Source: Polytrichum commune (Eukaryota > Streptophyta > Polytrichopsida > Polytrichales > Polytrichaceae). From it: DNA of 64,000 nucleotides. The notes below the pieces were generated by a model that was not told the origin of the DNA, ran no database searches, and saw only the letters and a list, made by a program, of their open reading frames with translations. A program made the translations under genes and the position numbers. The stretch is taken from the NCBI GenBank assembly GCA_950295325.1, contig OX485804.1:25730001-25794000 (forward strand). Direction: 5' to 3'. Below, piece after piece: positions 1 through 10,800 of the stretch; position 1 is the stretch's first letter; each line of letters opens with the position of its first letter.

Positions 1-75
1 GCTTCTCAATCCCAACCCAGATCCTTGCAAACACACTTGAACCCAAGCGTGCCCAACAGGTTCAGGCGATGATTT

Positions 76-290
76 GTGTCTGTCTGAGTTGGCCCAAAAA
101 TATTTCTGCCATTATCAGAAAGATTTTGGTGCTTGCTAACCCCACATCGGAGCATAACACACCAGATCAAACCCACTAAACCCAAGAGTGTCTGTCTGGG
201 TTCTCCAAAAAAAGATTCTGCCCAAATTGCTGCTACAAGCTAACTCCACATCGGAGGATCACCCGACAGATCAAACCCACTTACAAAAAA
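76..290. repeat. Tandem duplication of about 105-112 bp
   Basis: Two diverged tandem units share, in the same order, a GTGTCTGTCTG start (at 76 and 188), a CCACATCGG core (at 142-150 and 246-254) and a CAGATCAAACCCACT tail. The core resembles the upstream sequence element of plant snRNA genes (RTCCCACATCG) with one mismatch in each copy. No TATA box stands at the expected distance and no snRNA body follows, so it is annotated only as a repeat. Confidence 0.6.
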
Positions 291-680
291 ATCAAACATG
301 GAAACCTGGAAGATGCAAAGATGGCAAAACCCAACAAAACCCAACAAAGAATGAATGGACAATTTAGGGGAACTACCAAACAAAACTCAACTCCATCAGA
401 TTCCTGAACTCTGAATCATCTTCCTCCTACCTTAACTTATTAGGTCCATCATTTGAGTAGTCAAAGAAGAAGCCCAAACTCACTTCAGAGAGGAGAAAAT
501 AAGTGAAGTTTGAAGGTAGAAAGTAAAGTAGTAGGGATTTGGAGGAGGTCAATCAATCAGGCAGGTCAGTTTCTCATCATCATGATTGCATGAGATGGGA
601 TGGGTGCCGGGTGTCAGACACGCCTCGATCTGCACATCTTCTATGTAACAAACATCATCAAAAACCTCATCAGAAATCAT
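291..680. other. Non-coding stretch, nothing recognised
   Basis: I see no reading frame with a recognisable product, no RNA gene and no clear repeat boundary between the tandem duplication and the first fold-back element. Confidence 0.4.
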
Positions 681-1447
681 ATATAAGGTAAGGTAGACAA
701 CCCTTAAATGGTTACTTTTTTCCAACTAGCCCACTTCTCAAAGGATATGAAACATACAATTAGTACAACGAGATGGTTAGCAATCCACATTGAGGTTGTA
801 GCCATTTTCCTTGTGATTGTTAAACCTCATATGAATATCCTATTCATTAATCAAAGTAAAGATTATGTGTTGATTAAATGGTCATATGCCCACCTCCCTC
901 CTCGGATTTTATTGACTCTAAAGTCTACAATGATTATCATATTTTGAGTGCATAACTTTTTAATATTCATTCTTGGAGGCACTCCTAACCCACATGCGAA
1001 CTACTTAACACATGTGTTCTAATATGATAATCAAGCAAGGGATTTCTATCTTAGACAAGCTTAAAATCCAATGAATCAATAATTTGGACACGTGTGTGTT
1101 GAGTGGTTTGTGGTTGAGTGGGGATGTACAGGTGGAACACCGAAAAGGCATCATGTGTATAAAAGAGATTGGACTGTACATACTCAAAATGTGCTAACCA
1201 TTCTAGGCTCGGGAGTCAACGTGATTGGGGGCACCTATATGACCACTTGATGATCACAAGGAGGAACTTCACTTTGATAATAATTGAGATAATCATATGC
1301 ACTCTAAAATTATGCAAATTACGAGGACACTTGTGGCTACAGGCATAGTTTAAGTTTGCTAATCAGCTTGCATTGGTTGTGTTGCATATCCTATGAGAAG
1401 TGGGTGCAACGATAAAAGTGTCCATTTAATATGACATGCTTACCTCA
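680..1447. mobile_element. Fold-back element with arms of about 280 bp, family R1
   Basis: The left part (about 680-955) matches the reverse complement of the right part (about 1195-1447). Shared blocks include the region around CCCACTTCTC-GGATATGAA, the CTTTGATAAT block and the CATATGAATATC block. The centre of about 240 bp is not repeated. There is no transposase frame, so it is a non-autonomous long-TIR or fold-back element. Further whole or half copies lie at about 1470-2340, 27.75-28.12, 28.30-28.72, 43.03-43.43 and 53.15-53.51 kb. Confidence 0.65.
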
Positions 1448-1469
1448 AGCTCTTGTATCGTAAGCGAAT

Positions 1470-2340
1470 CTAAAACAACCACTTTTCCCTCCGCACCACT
1501 TCTTGTAGGATATGAATACACGCAATCAGAGTGAGTTGATTAGCAAATCCAAATCATGCTTGTAGTCATCTCCCTCATACTTTGCAGAGCTCATATATGA
1601 ATATTTTGACTCGTTGTCAAAGTGTAGATTCTCCGAGTTCTTAAATGATCATATTGGTCTCCCATTTATGTCGACTCTTGTGTTTGAAATGGTTAATAAT
1701 TTTTTAGCACGTAGTCCGGTCTTTAGCATTTAGGAGACAAACTTTTGGGAGAGAAATTTGCAATTCCTCTAGAGGAAGTTTCGCGCATGTGTGTGTGTGT
1801 GTGTGTGTTTTTCACTTCCTTTTTTATTTTCCCTCTTCTCACACCAAGTTGTCAGGCCATCACAACATCAGAATAGGCTTCAACTTTGTAAGTAATCAAG
1901 ACCGATATCAATATAATGAGAATGGGCTACTATTCATGTCATGCTCGAAAACTGACATTTCTTTTTTCTTTTTTTTCTAATCTTCTAATCAAGCAATCAC
2001 TTAGTAAAAAAACATATGCTTGGAGCTTCATAGATATATAAGAGAAACATGCCTACTTTGGATATTGGTCTAAATGGAACACCTATATGTGAATGGTATG
2101 TGGTAAAGTGTGGGTTCAAGAATGCATACCAAAAGGTTGTGTGTTTAAGAGAGATTGGATTACATGTTCAAAATTAAGCAACATGATTGGAGGCATGTAT
2201 ACAACCAGTTAATGTGCATGAGAATCTGCACTTTGATAATGAATATGCTATTTATGTGAACTCCAAAAATTACAGGATAAGTGGCTACAACCTTTATTCA
2301 GATTTGCTTACTATCTCGTACTAAGGTAGAAATACTATAA
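1470..2340. mobile_element. Second fold-back element of family R1, diverged
   Basis: The left arm (about 1470-1720) and right arm (about 2040-2335) are diverged inverted copies of the same sequence as the element immediately upstream. The centre contains a GT microsatellite (1788-1808). No coding capacity is visible. Confidence 0.5.
1788..1808. repeat. (GT)n microsatellite
   Basis: About ten GT units, uninterrupted, inside the centre of the second fold-back element. Confidence 0.9.
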
Positions 2341-2715
2341 CCCATTAACCACCCTCTACCCGTGCACCAGACTGCCATCATAATAGTGAAGTGCCATTTC
2401 TGAAACTGATCATGACTCGGCAACAACTTCAATGCGTGTACACTTAGTGTAGCCAACGGGAGTCAAGTGTTAATGTACTCATGAGGTAACCGATTTAGGC
2501 GATTTAACTGTGTGGAAATGCGGATTACCATGTTCAGTGTAGGGAGAATCTAGTGAACAAGTAGGGGGTTGGACAACTTTCCACTTTGTAAAATTGTAGC
2601 ATTCTTTGTACGGGGCAAAAAAATATGACACAACTTGCATTCTTCGTGAATCCTTCGCATCTATGTTGGAAAATTATCTCATGATTGTAAGACCATATCT
2701 CCAATGCGAATCACC

Positions 2716-3076
2716 TTAGGGCCGGTTTACACTACGGTGGAGAAGTCCACCGGTCATGAAAAACAGGGCGTTTCTCAATTGTGATTGGTTGAAAATGCAA
2801 CTCTTGACCGGTGGGTGTTTACACTAGGTGAAGAAAACAATGGTGGTGAACTTTTCTCATGGATGATAAAATGACATGGCCGCCTACATGGCGGCACTTT
2901 TTGGAGTTGGGCTTCTCCGGCCTCTTGAGGCCGGAGAAAGCCCAACTCAATAAAAATATTTTATTGCCTTTAATTCTTCTCCGGCACATCCACCATTTGC
3001 CTCATATAAGCATGTCTTGGCCAAGCATTCTTGACCGACCGGAGGCCTTCTCCACCGTAGTGTAAACTGGCCCTTA
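2716..3076. mobile_element. Tourist-like (PIF/Harbinger-type) MITE, TSD TTA
   Basis: The element spans 2719-3073 (355 bp). It begins GGGCCGGTTTACACTACGG and ends with the inverted form of the same sequence. It is flanked on both sides by TTA (2716-2718 and 3074-3076), the target duplication typical of PIF/Harbinger elements. The TIR match is almost perfect over about 30 bp. It carries internal inverted sequence around the GGCCTCTTGAGGCC palindrome and no transposase. Confidence 0.85.
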
Positions 3077-3568
3077 TTTTCACGGCTTATGGTATTTCTA
3101 TCTTAATCGGGTGTTGTATATCCCAGGAACTAAGTCGGGAAAAAAGTGACCATTCAACACACGTCTACCTTAAGCTTATCATGATTCATGATGTGTGCAT
3201 AGCACCAATTTTTCAATGCGAGATCTGCGTTGACCGGTCCTTTGCTTTATTTACAGGATTTGAGAATAACAGCCTTCCACAATTCCTGTGACCGTGCTTG
3301 CAATAATTGCATGGTTTGTGGAACAAAGGATCGAGGGAGATCCGGTTACAAATGAACCGGTGGAAGTTCATCAAGACTTCAGGAAAATTACCGTTCGTTT
3401 TAGAAGGATTTGTAAAATACACCTTAAATTCATTAAGAAAAATCATAAGATGTGAACATTTCACCGGTTGGACTTGGAAGCATTAGGATATCGACCGGTT
3501 ATGTCCAAAAATCTCCTTGGATATTGTGTGGAATTTTTCTTGGAGCTTGAAATTTGAGATGACACTCA

Positions 3569-3906
3569 AGGCCACATCACACATAATATTGAAGGTTCGT
3601 GACCATTGTGTTCTAAGATCACTCGTTGGTTAAAAAGGCCGAGATTGTCCAAGATCATTTCACACTAGAAGGTGAAGGCCTAAGGGTCCAGAGAAATTAT
3701 CATGAATGAAAAGTCTACATGGATCCATACATGGCGCGCTTATAATGTGTCATGGTGTGCTGGAATTTGTGTCATGCCCACCTCCAAGGGTTAGGCCTGA
3801 CGCATGCTCTAGTGTACCATGTCAGTGGTACATTTGACCTTTGGAGGAGAATCAAGGGCCCTCACAATTACATGGTCACGGTCCTTGGCTAGTGTGTGAA
3901 GTGGCC
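3569..3906. mobile_element. Diverged or partial copy of the GGGCCACTTCACACA MITE family
   Basis: It starts near GGCCACATCACACA and ends GTGTGTGAAGTGGCC. Internal blocks (TCTACATGGAT, the CATGGTCACGG block, GGAGG near the end) match the longer elements at 3985-4487 and 62035-62534, in the orientation of the latter. The left end is degraded and no clean target duplication is visible. Confidence 0.55.
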
Positions 3907-3981
3907 GGACTGGTGTCACTTCTATCTCATTACTTGTAACTAAGCCTTATGAATTTGTAATCCGACCCTACTACTCACAAC

Positions 3982-4490
3982 TAAGGGCCACTTCACACAT
4001 GAGCCAAGAGCCGCAACCATAAAATCATGAGAGCCCAAATGAAAGTGTCCAAAGGCCGTCTCAAGACACCTCCAAAATCATGTAGTGTGGTCACAGACCC
4101 TCAAGTGTAGTGTAAAGCCATATGTGACCGGACCCTCAACCAAATGCTATTTCACTGGATTTTTATTCATGCGGGTCCTCACACGTGATAACATAGAATA
4201 AATCTATGCTTGTGAGCGTTCATAGTGCCATGGTCTCCCAATTTTGTGTTAGGCCTACATGCAAGAGCTGGTTTTTCGAAAACAACCCAAGTGACCATGA
4301 AACACAATCCATTCAATGCCACGTAGGAATCCATGTGGACTTTACATCCATCTTGCATTCACATACTCAGTTGGTCCCTCAAGCATAGTCTGAAGTGAAC
4401 TTGGACGGGGGCTCCGCGTTTTCCACCAATGAGAGTGCTCTGAAGTGTGATGGTCACGGGCTCTCAGTCTCGTGTGTGAAGTGGCCCTTA
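3982..4490. mobile_element. Tourist-like MITE, GGGCCACTTCACACA family, copy 1
   Basis: The element spans 3985-4487 (503 bp) with TIRs GGGCCACTTCACACA and TGTGTGAAGTGGCCC. The flanks are TAA on the left and TTA on the right, which may be a mutated TTA duplication. It is homologous along its whole length, in inverted orientation, to 62035-62534. The frame at 4206-4388 lies inside it and is not a gene. Confidence 0.85.
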
Positions 4491-5128
4491 GTACTGATTA
4501 GCCATGAATAATTTAGAGGATGTTGGTCACCGAAGCTTAATTAAGGAGCCTAATGAGGGGCGTGATGCCGCTAATCAACCCCGAAAAGCTTTTTCTTTGC
4601 GACTTAGTACAGCCTCCTGTACTATATATGGACAGTTAAGTTTAGGATACTAATGAAGTCTCTCCACCAATGAAGGGCACACTGCGTCTGGAATTATGAT
4701 TGCGGTTTGTACTCAGCATTACAGTTTTTTTTAAAGAGAGTAACCTAATAATACAGTAGTGTTTTTCATTCAAATCATTAATTCTAGATTTCAGTGGGGC
4801 CCTGCAATTGTGTTCAAGTGGCATGGGTTTTAAAAAGGCCTTAGAAACCAGACTACCTTGAACAGAGTGTGTTTTTCTTAATGAAATTGACAAGTTCTGT
4901 ATGAACATTTAAAAAAAATTTAAAATTGTATCTATTTCTGAACGCAAATGAGTTTTGTCATTGCCTTAATGAATCCAACATTTACAATGAGGATACTCGA
5001 GCCCATCTTGAAGGGTTGGGCCAAACCGACCCGTACACTGGTTCCTTGGAGGCGAGGGTTTAGGCACTCTAACAAGGAATGAGTGTATGGGTTGGTTCGC
5101 CCAAATCATCTTGAAGAAGGCTTGTGAT

Positions 5129-5464
5129 AGATCACATCTTCATTCAACTAGGCACCGGTCCTCCCACGTCTCCTTCATTGTTCAGTCTGCTTGTCCACAC
5201 CTGTGTGGGAACTCCTCCTTGGTGGGAACCAATGTGACAACACCCCGTCAAAATTACAAATATTCAAGTTGACATCACTTTCATTATTCCCAAGTTAATC
5301 GATGGACTTCCTTCACATGCCAAAGGAGCTCAATGGCTTAAGTGACTGGGTATTGTCACATTGGTTCCCAACGAGGAGGAGTTCCCATGCAGGTGCGGGC
5401 AAGAAGACCAAGGAGTGAAGGAGGTGTGGGAGGGATAGGGCCCAACTGAATGAAGATGTGATCT
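5129..5464. repeat. Large imperfect inverted repeat (hairpin)
   Basis: The left arm at about 5129-5239 and the right arm at about 5353-5464 are inverted copies that share AGATCACATCTTCATTCA, GGGAACTCCTCCT and GGGAACCAATGTGACAA-like blocks, with a loop of about 113 bp. The short frames in both arms are consequences of the repeat. It is probably a fold-back or MITE relic. Confidence 0.7.
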
Positions 5465-5583
5465 AGCCCGGGGCGTTGCAGAGCCATGCTCAAGAGGTGA
5501 CCAAGCCAAAGACTCAACCAAGGAATATATATATATAAAAGGTCAAAGAAGCATGTGGCCAACATAAAAACACTTGTCAAGTA

Positions 5584-5915
5584 CACTACATAGTCCTATT
5601 AGTATGGGCCACATTAATTTTCTAGTCAAGATATAATAACTATGGATCCAAAACCCTATGTTTTTTCCCATAGTCTTCGTGAACTTGACTTTTGACCAAC
5701 ACCTTACATAAAATAAAAAATTCACCTTACATCAAAAGTAGCACATAAACAACCACAATCATGTTCTAGAAAACAATAATCGTGACCCATACTAATTTTC
5801 TACCATAAATTTAATGTGGGTTGAAAAACAATGTGGCCCGTGTTAATTCTCATCATGAGAATTAGCGTGGGATGTAGAAATTTACCATGGCCCATAGGAA
5901 TAGGACTATGTGGTG
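5584..5915. mobile_element. MITE with CACTA-like ends, copy 1
   Basis: The element is about 332 bp. It begins CACTACATAGTCCTATT and ends with the inverted form (AATAGGACTATGTGGTG). It is homologous over its full length to 35720-36042 in a DEX1 intron. The termini resemble CACTA-superfamily ends, but no 3-bp target duplication is clear and there is no transposase. Confidence 0.75.
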
Positions 5916-7853
5916 GAGCTCACATATGGGTTGCAAACGGTTGCGTACCAAACGAATTACCTTGTGCATGACACCTAGTATCAACAAGAGAAGTGGACAT
6001 GTATAAAGATGTTTTTGAGAGTGTCGCCTTGTCCCATCACCATTTATTGCGTATCTATGAAGAGGGAGAAGTTGTCGGGACCATCAACATTAGGTCCTCA
6101 TCAAAATGCTCTAGAGCTAGAGTACACTACACTAACATCTAAGTCAATGTGGCCCACACTATTCATCATTGACCTACCTAAACGATCTTGCAAGGTGGAT
6201 TGGAGTTTTTGCATACAAGCATACCTCTCATTCATTCAACGTAAAAAGCTTAGTAAAATAGTAAACAATCTGGAGGTTGTTATAAAAGTCGATTTGACAT
6301 TAGAATTAGCTTCAAAGAGTTCAAATCAATATATTCCAAGTTATTTAGAATGAATCGATAACAAACCTACAGGGGTCAAGTTTTGGTCTTGGATGGATGA
6401 GAGGTATTCCCATATACGATAATTTCCTCTCATCATCTTGCAATCGCAAGTTGACATGTAGAGTAGAGGCTTCCATGACCGATCACTTGAGAGATTTTGC
6501 ACCAAATTTGGAGAAGTACAAGGTGGTGCAAATTTTTCCTATGTAGGAAGATAGAAATCATGAGAATTGCAAAATTTTCGGTAATTTTGTTCCTTGATTG
6601 AAATTACTGTAAGTTTTTGAAGCCATAAGTTGGCACAAACATATTACCAATGTCTTGAGTTTGCCATTACCGCTCATTTTAGCCACTCACTCCTCCTCAC
6701 TTAGCACTCAAAACTAGGACAATGTGTTGTGGCACTATTGTTCCAACTTAATCAAAATTCAATCCCGCTTGATCAAAATTCCGAATACGTTACATATTGC
6801 TGATGGGGTCTTGATCAAGAATAGACACCTCTACTATAATCAACATGGCACATCAATTTCAATGACACTTATTCAAATATTTAAGTGAAGTTACCCCTTT
6901 TGCACCAAGTTACACAATAGTAGAACTCTTACACAACATTTTCATCTCGTTCAATATCAAAAACCTGCAGCCAATATAAGGGGTAGTAGCTAAGGAAAGA
7001 TCTGGTGAAAGACCGTTGGTTAATTCACAGAAAACGACTGACATCTGACAAAATAGGGGAGGTTCTTGTCTAAATATAGCAGCTAAAACCAAGAGTGAAC
7101 TGTCAACCTTCCTCCACTGGAGCTGAAAAGCTAAATAGCTAAAAAGTATCAGTCATCTCAAGTCACATTTTGGTGCCAAATCATTGCCCAATCTTTGTTC
7201 ACTCGATTTGAGATAAGGTTCTCAGGAAAAACATAAATGGACTCACATCAACATTCCAGATCTCCTACACTAAATAACATGCCATGCAATTTTTCATTCA
7301 AACTATAACAATGATTTGAAGAAACTGTTGCCCCAATGCAGTTACAACTGATCACATATGATCTGGATACAAACACGAACTAATACTGTCCTCAATTAAC
7401 CACCTTAATGTTGTCAATTTTAAATACATGAGATTTCTAGAGTTCAAAAATCATTGAACCCTATGTAACACAGAAAAGAAGTGGTCTGGGACCTGTATGG
7501 GTCAAGCCCAAGGAAAAACACAAGGTCAAAGAATAGGAGCCAAATAAAATGGGGCAATCTTGGATTTTCTACCCAGCTAAGAAAATTTGCAGTTCATCTA
7601 TCCCAGTGAATAATCTTGTTAAAGTTGGTCTCACAACGGACCAAAATGCCTAACACCAATTTTCATCATTTCTCCAAAAATTATGCTGGTTTTGAACCAC
7701 ACCTAGAATGGATCAGCAAAATTTAGAGGTGAACACTGAGGCGGTAGCATTACAATTACACCTCACAGTTTTGCTCTGAAGCCTCAAGCTATGGAGGAGT
7801 AACTGAGAGGAATGCAGGACAAATGGATTAAGTTATGGTCAAAGATGGATTCA
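5916..7853. other. Intergenic stretch, nothing recognised
   Basis: About 1.9 kb between a MITE and the 3' end of the apyrase gene. A 114-codon frame at 6009-6353 has no recognisable domain and its start is not supported. The last few hundred bases may include the apyrase 3' UTR. Confidence 0.4.
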
Positions 7854-10800
7854 TTATCGAACACGGGATGCCGTTGTGATGTATCGCCCCTTTTCTAGGT
7901 CATAAATTGTTGTTAATTGAGGCCGTCGCCACCGCATGATGAACCATATCGCTAATGCTCCTACACTCAACAACATCAATGGTGACAAAATCCTCAAGTA
8001 TCCCGCACTTAACTCCCATGAATGTAGTATTTCTTCTTCCCCGTCTTTGCCAAGTTTCACAATCAAAGCCCCCAATGCCCAGTCCAGTGGCACATTATGC
8101 ACTTTGTTTGTGAACCTCACCCTGAAATCCAACAGTATGCACTTCATATTAAAACAAGATGGTCGACAAAAGATTCAAAAGCATAATCAACAGTTTGATA
8201 TCTGTGGTCCAACAGAAACTGCAGGAAGTCAAAATCATCACAAATTTGCATTGACATGGGCACTAGAAACCATCGTCCCCTCATATTAGAGTTACCGCCA
8301 ACTCAACTTGGGGAGTTGGTTGGTTTGCAAACATGTTTGGTAAGTTTTCAGTCCATGATTGGAGGTAGTGTGGAGATTTTAACAAAGAAACATTGTATAC
8401 TGGTTTATTGAGGGTCAAACTCATTTGGCATGCCAAAAGGTCCTAAAATGAGTATAGCCCTCAATGAACTGAAATAGGTTGCTCTTCATTAGAAGTCAAA
8501 TACTACCTCCGCCCATGCACCACAAGCAGAAATAAATTATTGATATTGTATACAAAACAACTGACAAAAATCATAGCACACCACATCCCAAAGGAAAGTC
8601 CCATTGAGTTGAAGGTTAACTCTAATACCCAAGCAAGACATAAACTTACACGGGTTTAATAAACAAAAGTAAGAATGGGCTGTAATGTTCAACATACCTC
8701 TCGTCACGCATAGCAATGCCAAGGCTGTCGTGCATCAGAGCAACAATGTAAGCAGTGGAAAAACAATATTTCAAGAGATCCTTCTCTCCCACGTTTTCAT
8801 GTTTCTCCTGAAGCTTTGTCCAGTCCTCTTCACAGAAATGCTCACCAGCATCTACAAGCTCCGCTAGGGATGTTGTCACTGGCAATTTGAAGAACTGTTC
8901 TTAAACGCCAGAGACACAACCAAGTGAATTCTGAGTGATTGTTAAATTTCAATCAGCATAGGCGAATTCTAGGCTAAAGAGTTATAAATCACATGTGCTT
9001 ATAACTACACACAAATAGCCACCACTGTCACTGTATTTTAGAGACTCAAAATCACAGTGATCAGCAAGTGAGAAAGGTGATATAATAAGATGGATATTGA
9101 AATGCAATAAAAGATGTCAAGAACAGAGAATTTAATAAGAGAGAACACCTCAGAAGTGTAGAAGAAATTCTCTGTTGCAAAAAAGTTTCCCTTTAGCTTT
9201 GGTACGTACGCATTTCCTATTGCACATTTTGGGTACATGCAAGCATCTGCAAAACTCCACAAAAGAGCCAACACGGTGACAAAATTTAGAAAATTGGGCA
9301 CCGAACCATTTAATGATATTGATGTTTTCATCAGATCACAGGTTCTCATATGGAAGAAATTTTTGCATCAAGTATAAAATCAGAAACCCCCAGAAAAGAG
9401 TAGAGCAACATTTACGCATTCAAGTTCCCATAAAAGTGAGGTGGCACAACATCAGTTGCATAAAACTGGCAATGGAAGACATATATGCAGGAAATTCATT
9501 ACCATGTCCTTGCTTGAGAAGTAATTGAGCAGCAGTCCGACACTCAGAGAAATTTCCAGAAGAAATAACAGTGGAAACTGACGTATGTGTGGCAGTTGAA
9601 ATGGTAGCTGAGTGGCGGATATTTACATCTGCAGTGCGCTCATAACCACGTGGGGTGCAAGGGTCCACCACAACTCCCTCTGATAATCCATCCCTTGGAG
9701 CTGTCCAGCACAATACTATTTCTTAATTTCGAAAATTTTCATTAGACACAAAGAACAGCAGAGAATGGATATGCTACCAAGTATTTTAGCCATGTGTTTG
9801 TGATCACAATACGTATAGCAAACTCCTCCCCCCTCAATACCTTGTACAGGAAACCTACCCCCATCCTTGAAGAGCAGCTGTTTTTAAACAAGAGGTGTGA
9901 ATCTTTGTATTTGTCTACCAAGTTTTTAAATAGTGAAACAGATAATGAATCAACAGTTCAGAAGGATTACTTGCTAGGACACCTCCAGCCGTGATCAACT
10001 GCAAAAGGCTATCCCATGCCGCCTCCTACAGATGCACACCAAATCATAAATTACACCCCACAACTTCAGACTAATTATGAATGTGACATATGTGAGTTAC
10101 ATGGATGTAAACTATGGTAGTCGTTGCCTCAAATCATGGGCTACAGTGATTCATAAAAGGACATCAAACTTCGGGATTCTACAGTTAACAAACTTCATAG
10201 GCAGATATAAATTACATTAATATGGAACAGGTGCAGTAGAAGGGGAGGATCACAACCCAATTCATGTTGGGCACTCATCTTGTATGAAGCCCACAAGGGA
10301 ATTGAGGAAACTAACCTGGCCAAAATTAAGAAAGCTGTATGTGTACAGCATGATGGACATTCCTCCTAGCTCCAACGTGTACTTAAATGACGGTGGAGGA
10401 GTCTCCTCTGGGACAAATGTCACCTGTTCATCATTCTCTCTAATTAAAGCTTCAACCTCTACAAATGTCCCTTTAGCGTGATTAGAAAAAATTCTCCTAA
10501 GTGAGAGAGAAGCACAACAACTCACTCAAGCCACATGCCATAAAGGTCTAAATAACAGAGGTCCAAAAGGTTGTAGACTAAGCAAACTATGAACACTAAA
10601 AATAGCTAACATATTCAGATCAACTTTTGGGTGATCACCTGTGCAGAGGCACCACCTAGCTCTATGATACCAGTGGTTTTGTGTGGATCTCCATGTAGAG
10701 TTCCAAGTGCGTAATTGGCTGAGACCCATGCATACACCCCTTCTTCCGTGCCTGCTCAGGACCACACAGCTCTTATATGCGAGAAAGAATTCAGAAACTG

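Noticed and set aside
141-254. snRNA gene promoter (USE elements)
   Set aside because: No TATA box at Pol II or Pol III spacing and no U-snRNA sequence downstream on either strand.
6009-6353. 114-codon plus-strand frame
   Set aside because: No domain, no promoter signal, no splice partners; consistent with chance in AT-rich DNA.
7936-8289. 117-codon plus-strand frame
   Set aside because: Antisense shadow of the last apyrase exon and its upstream intron.
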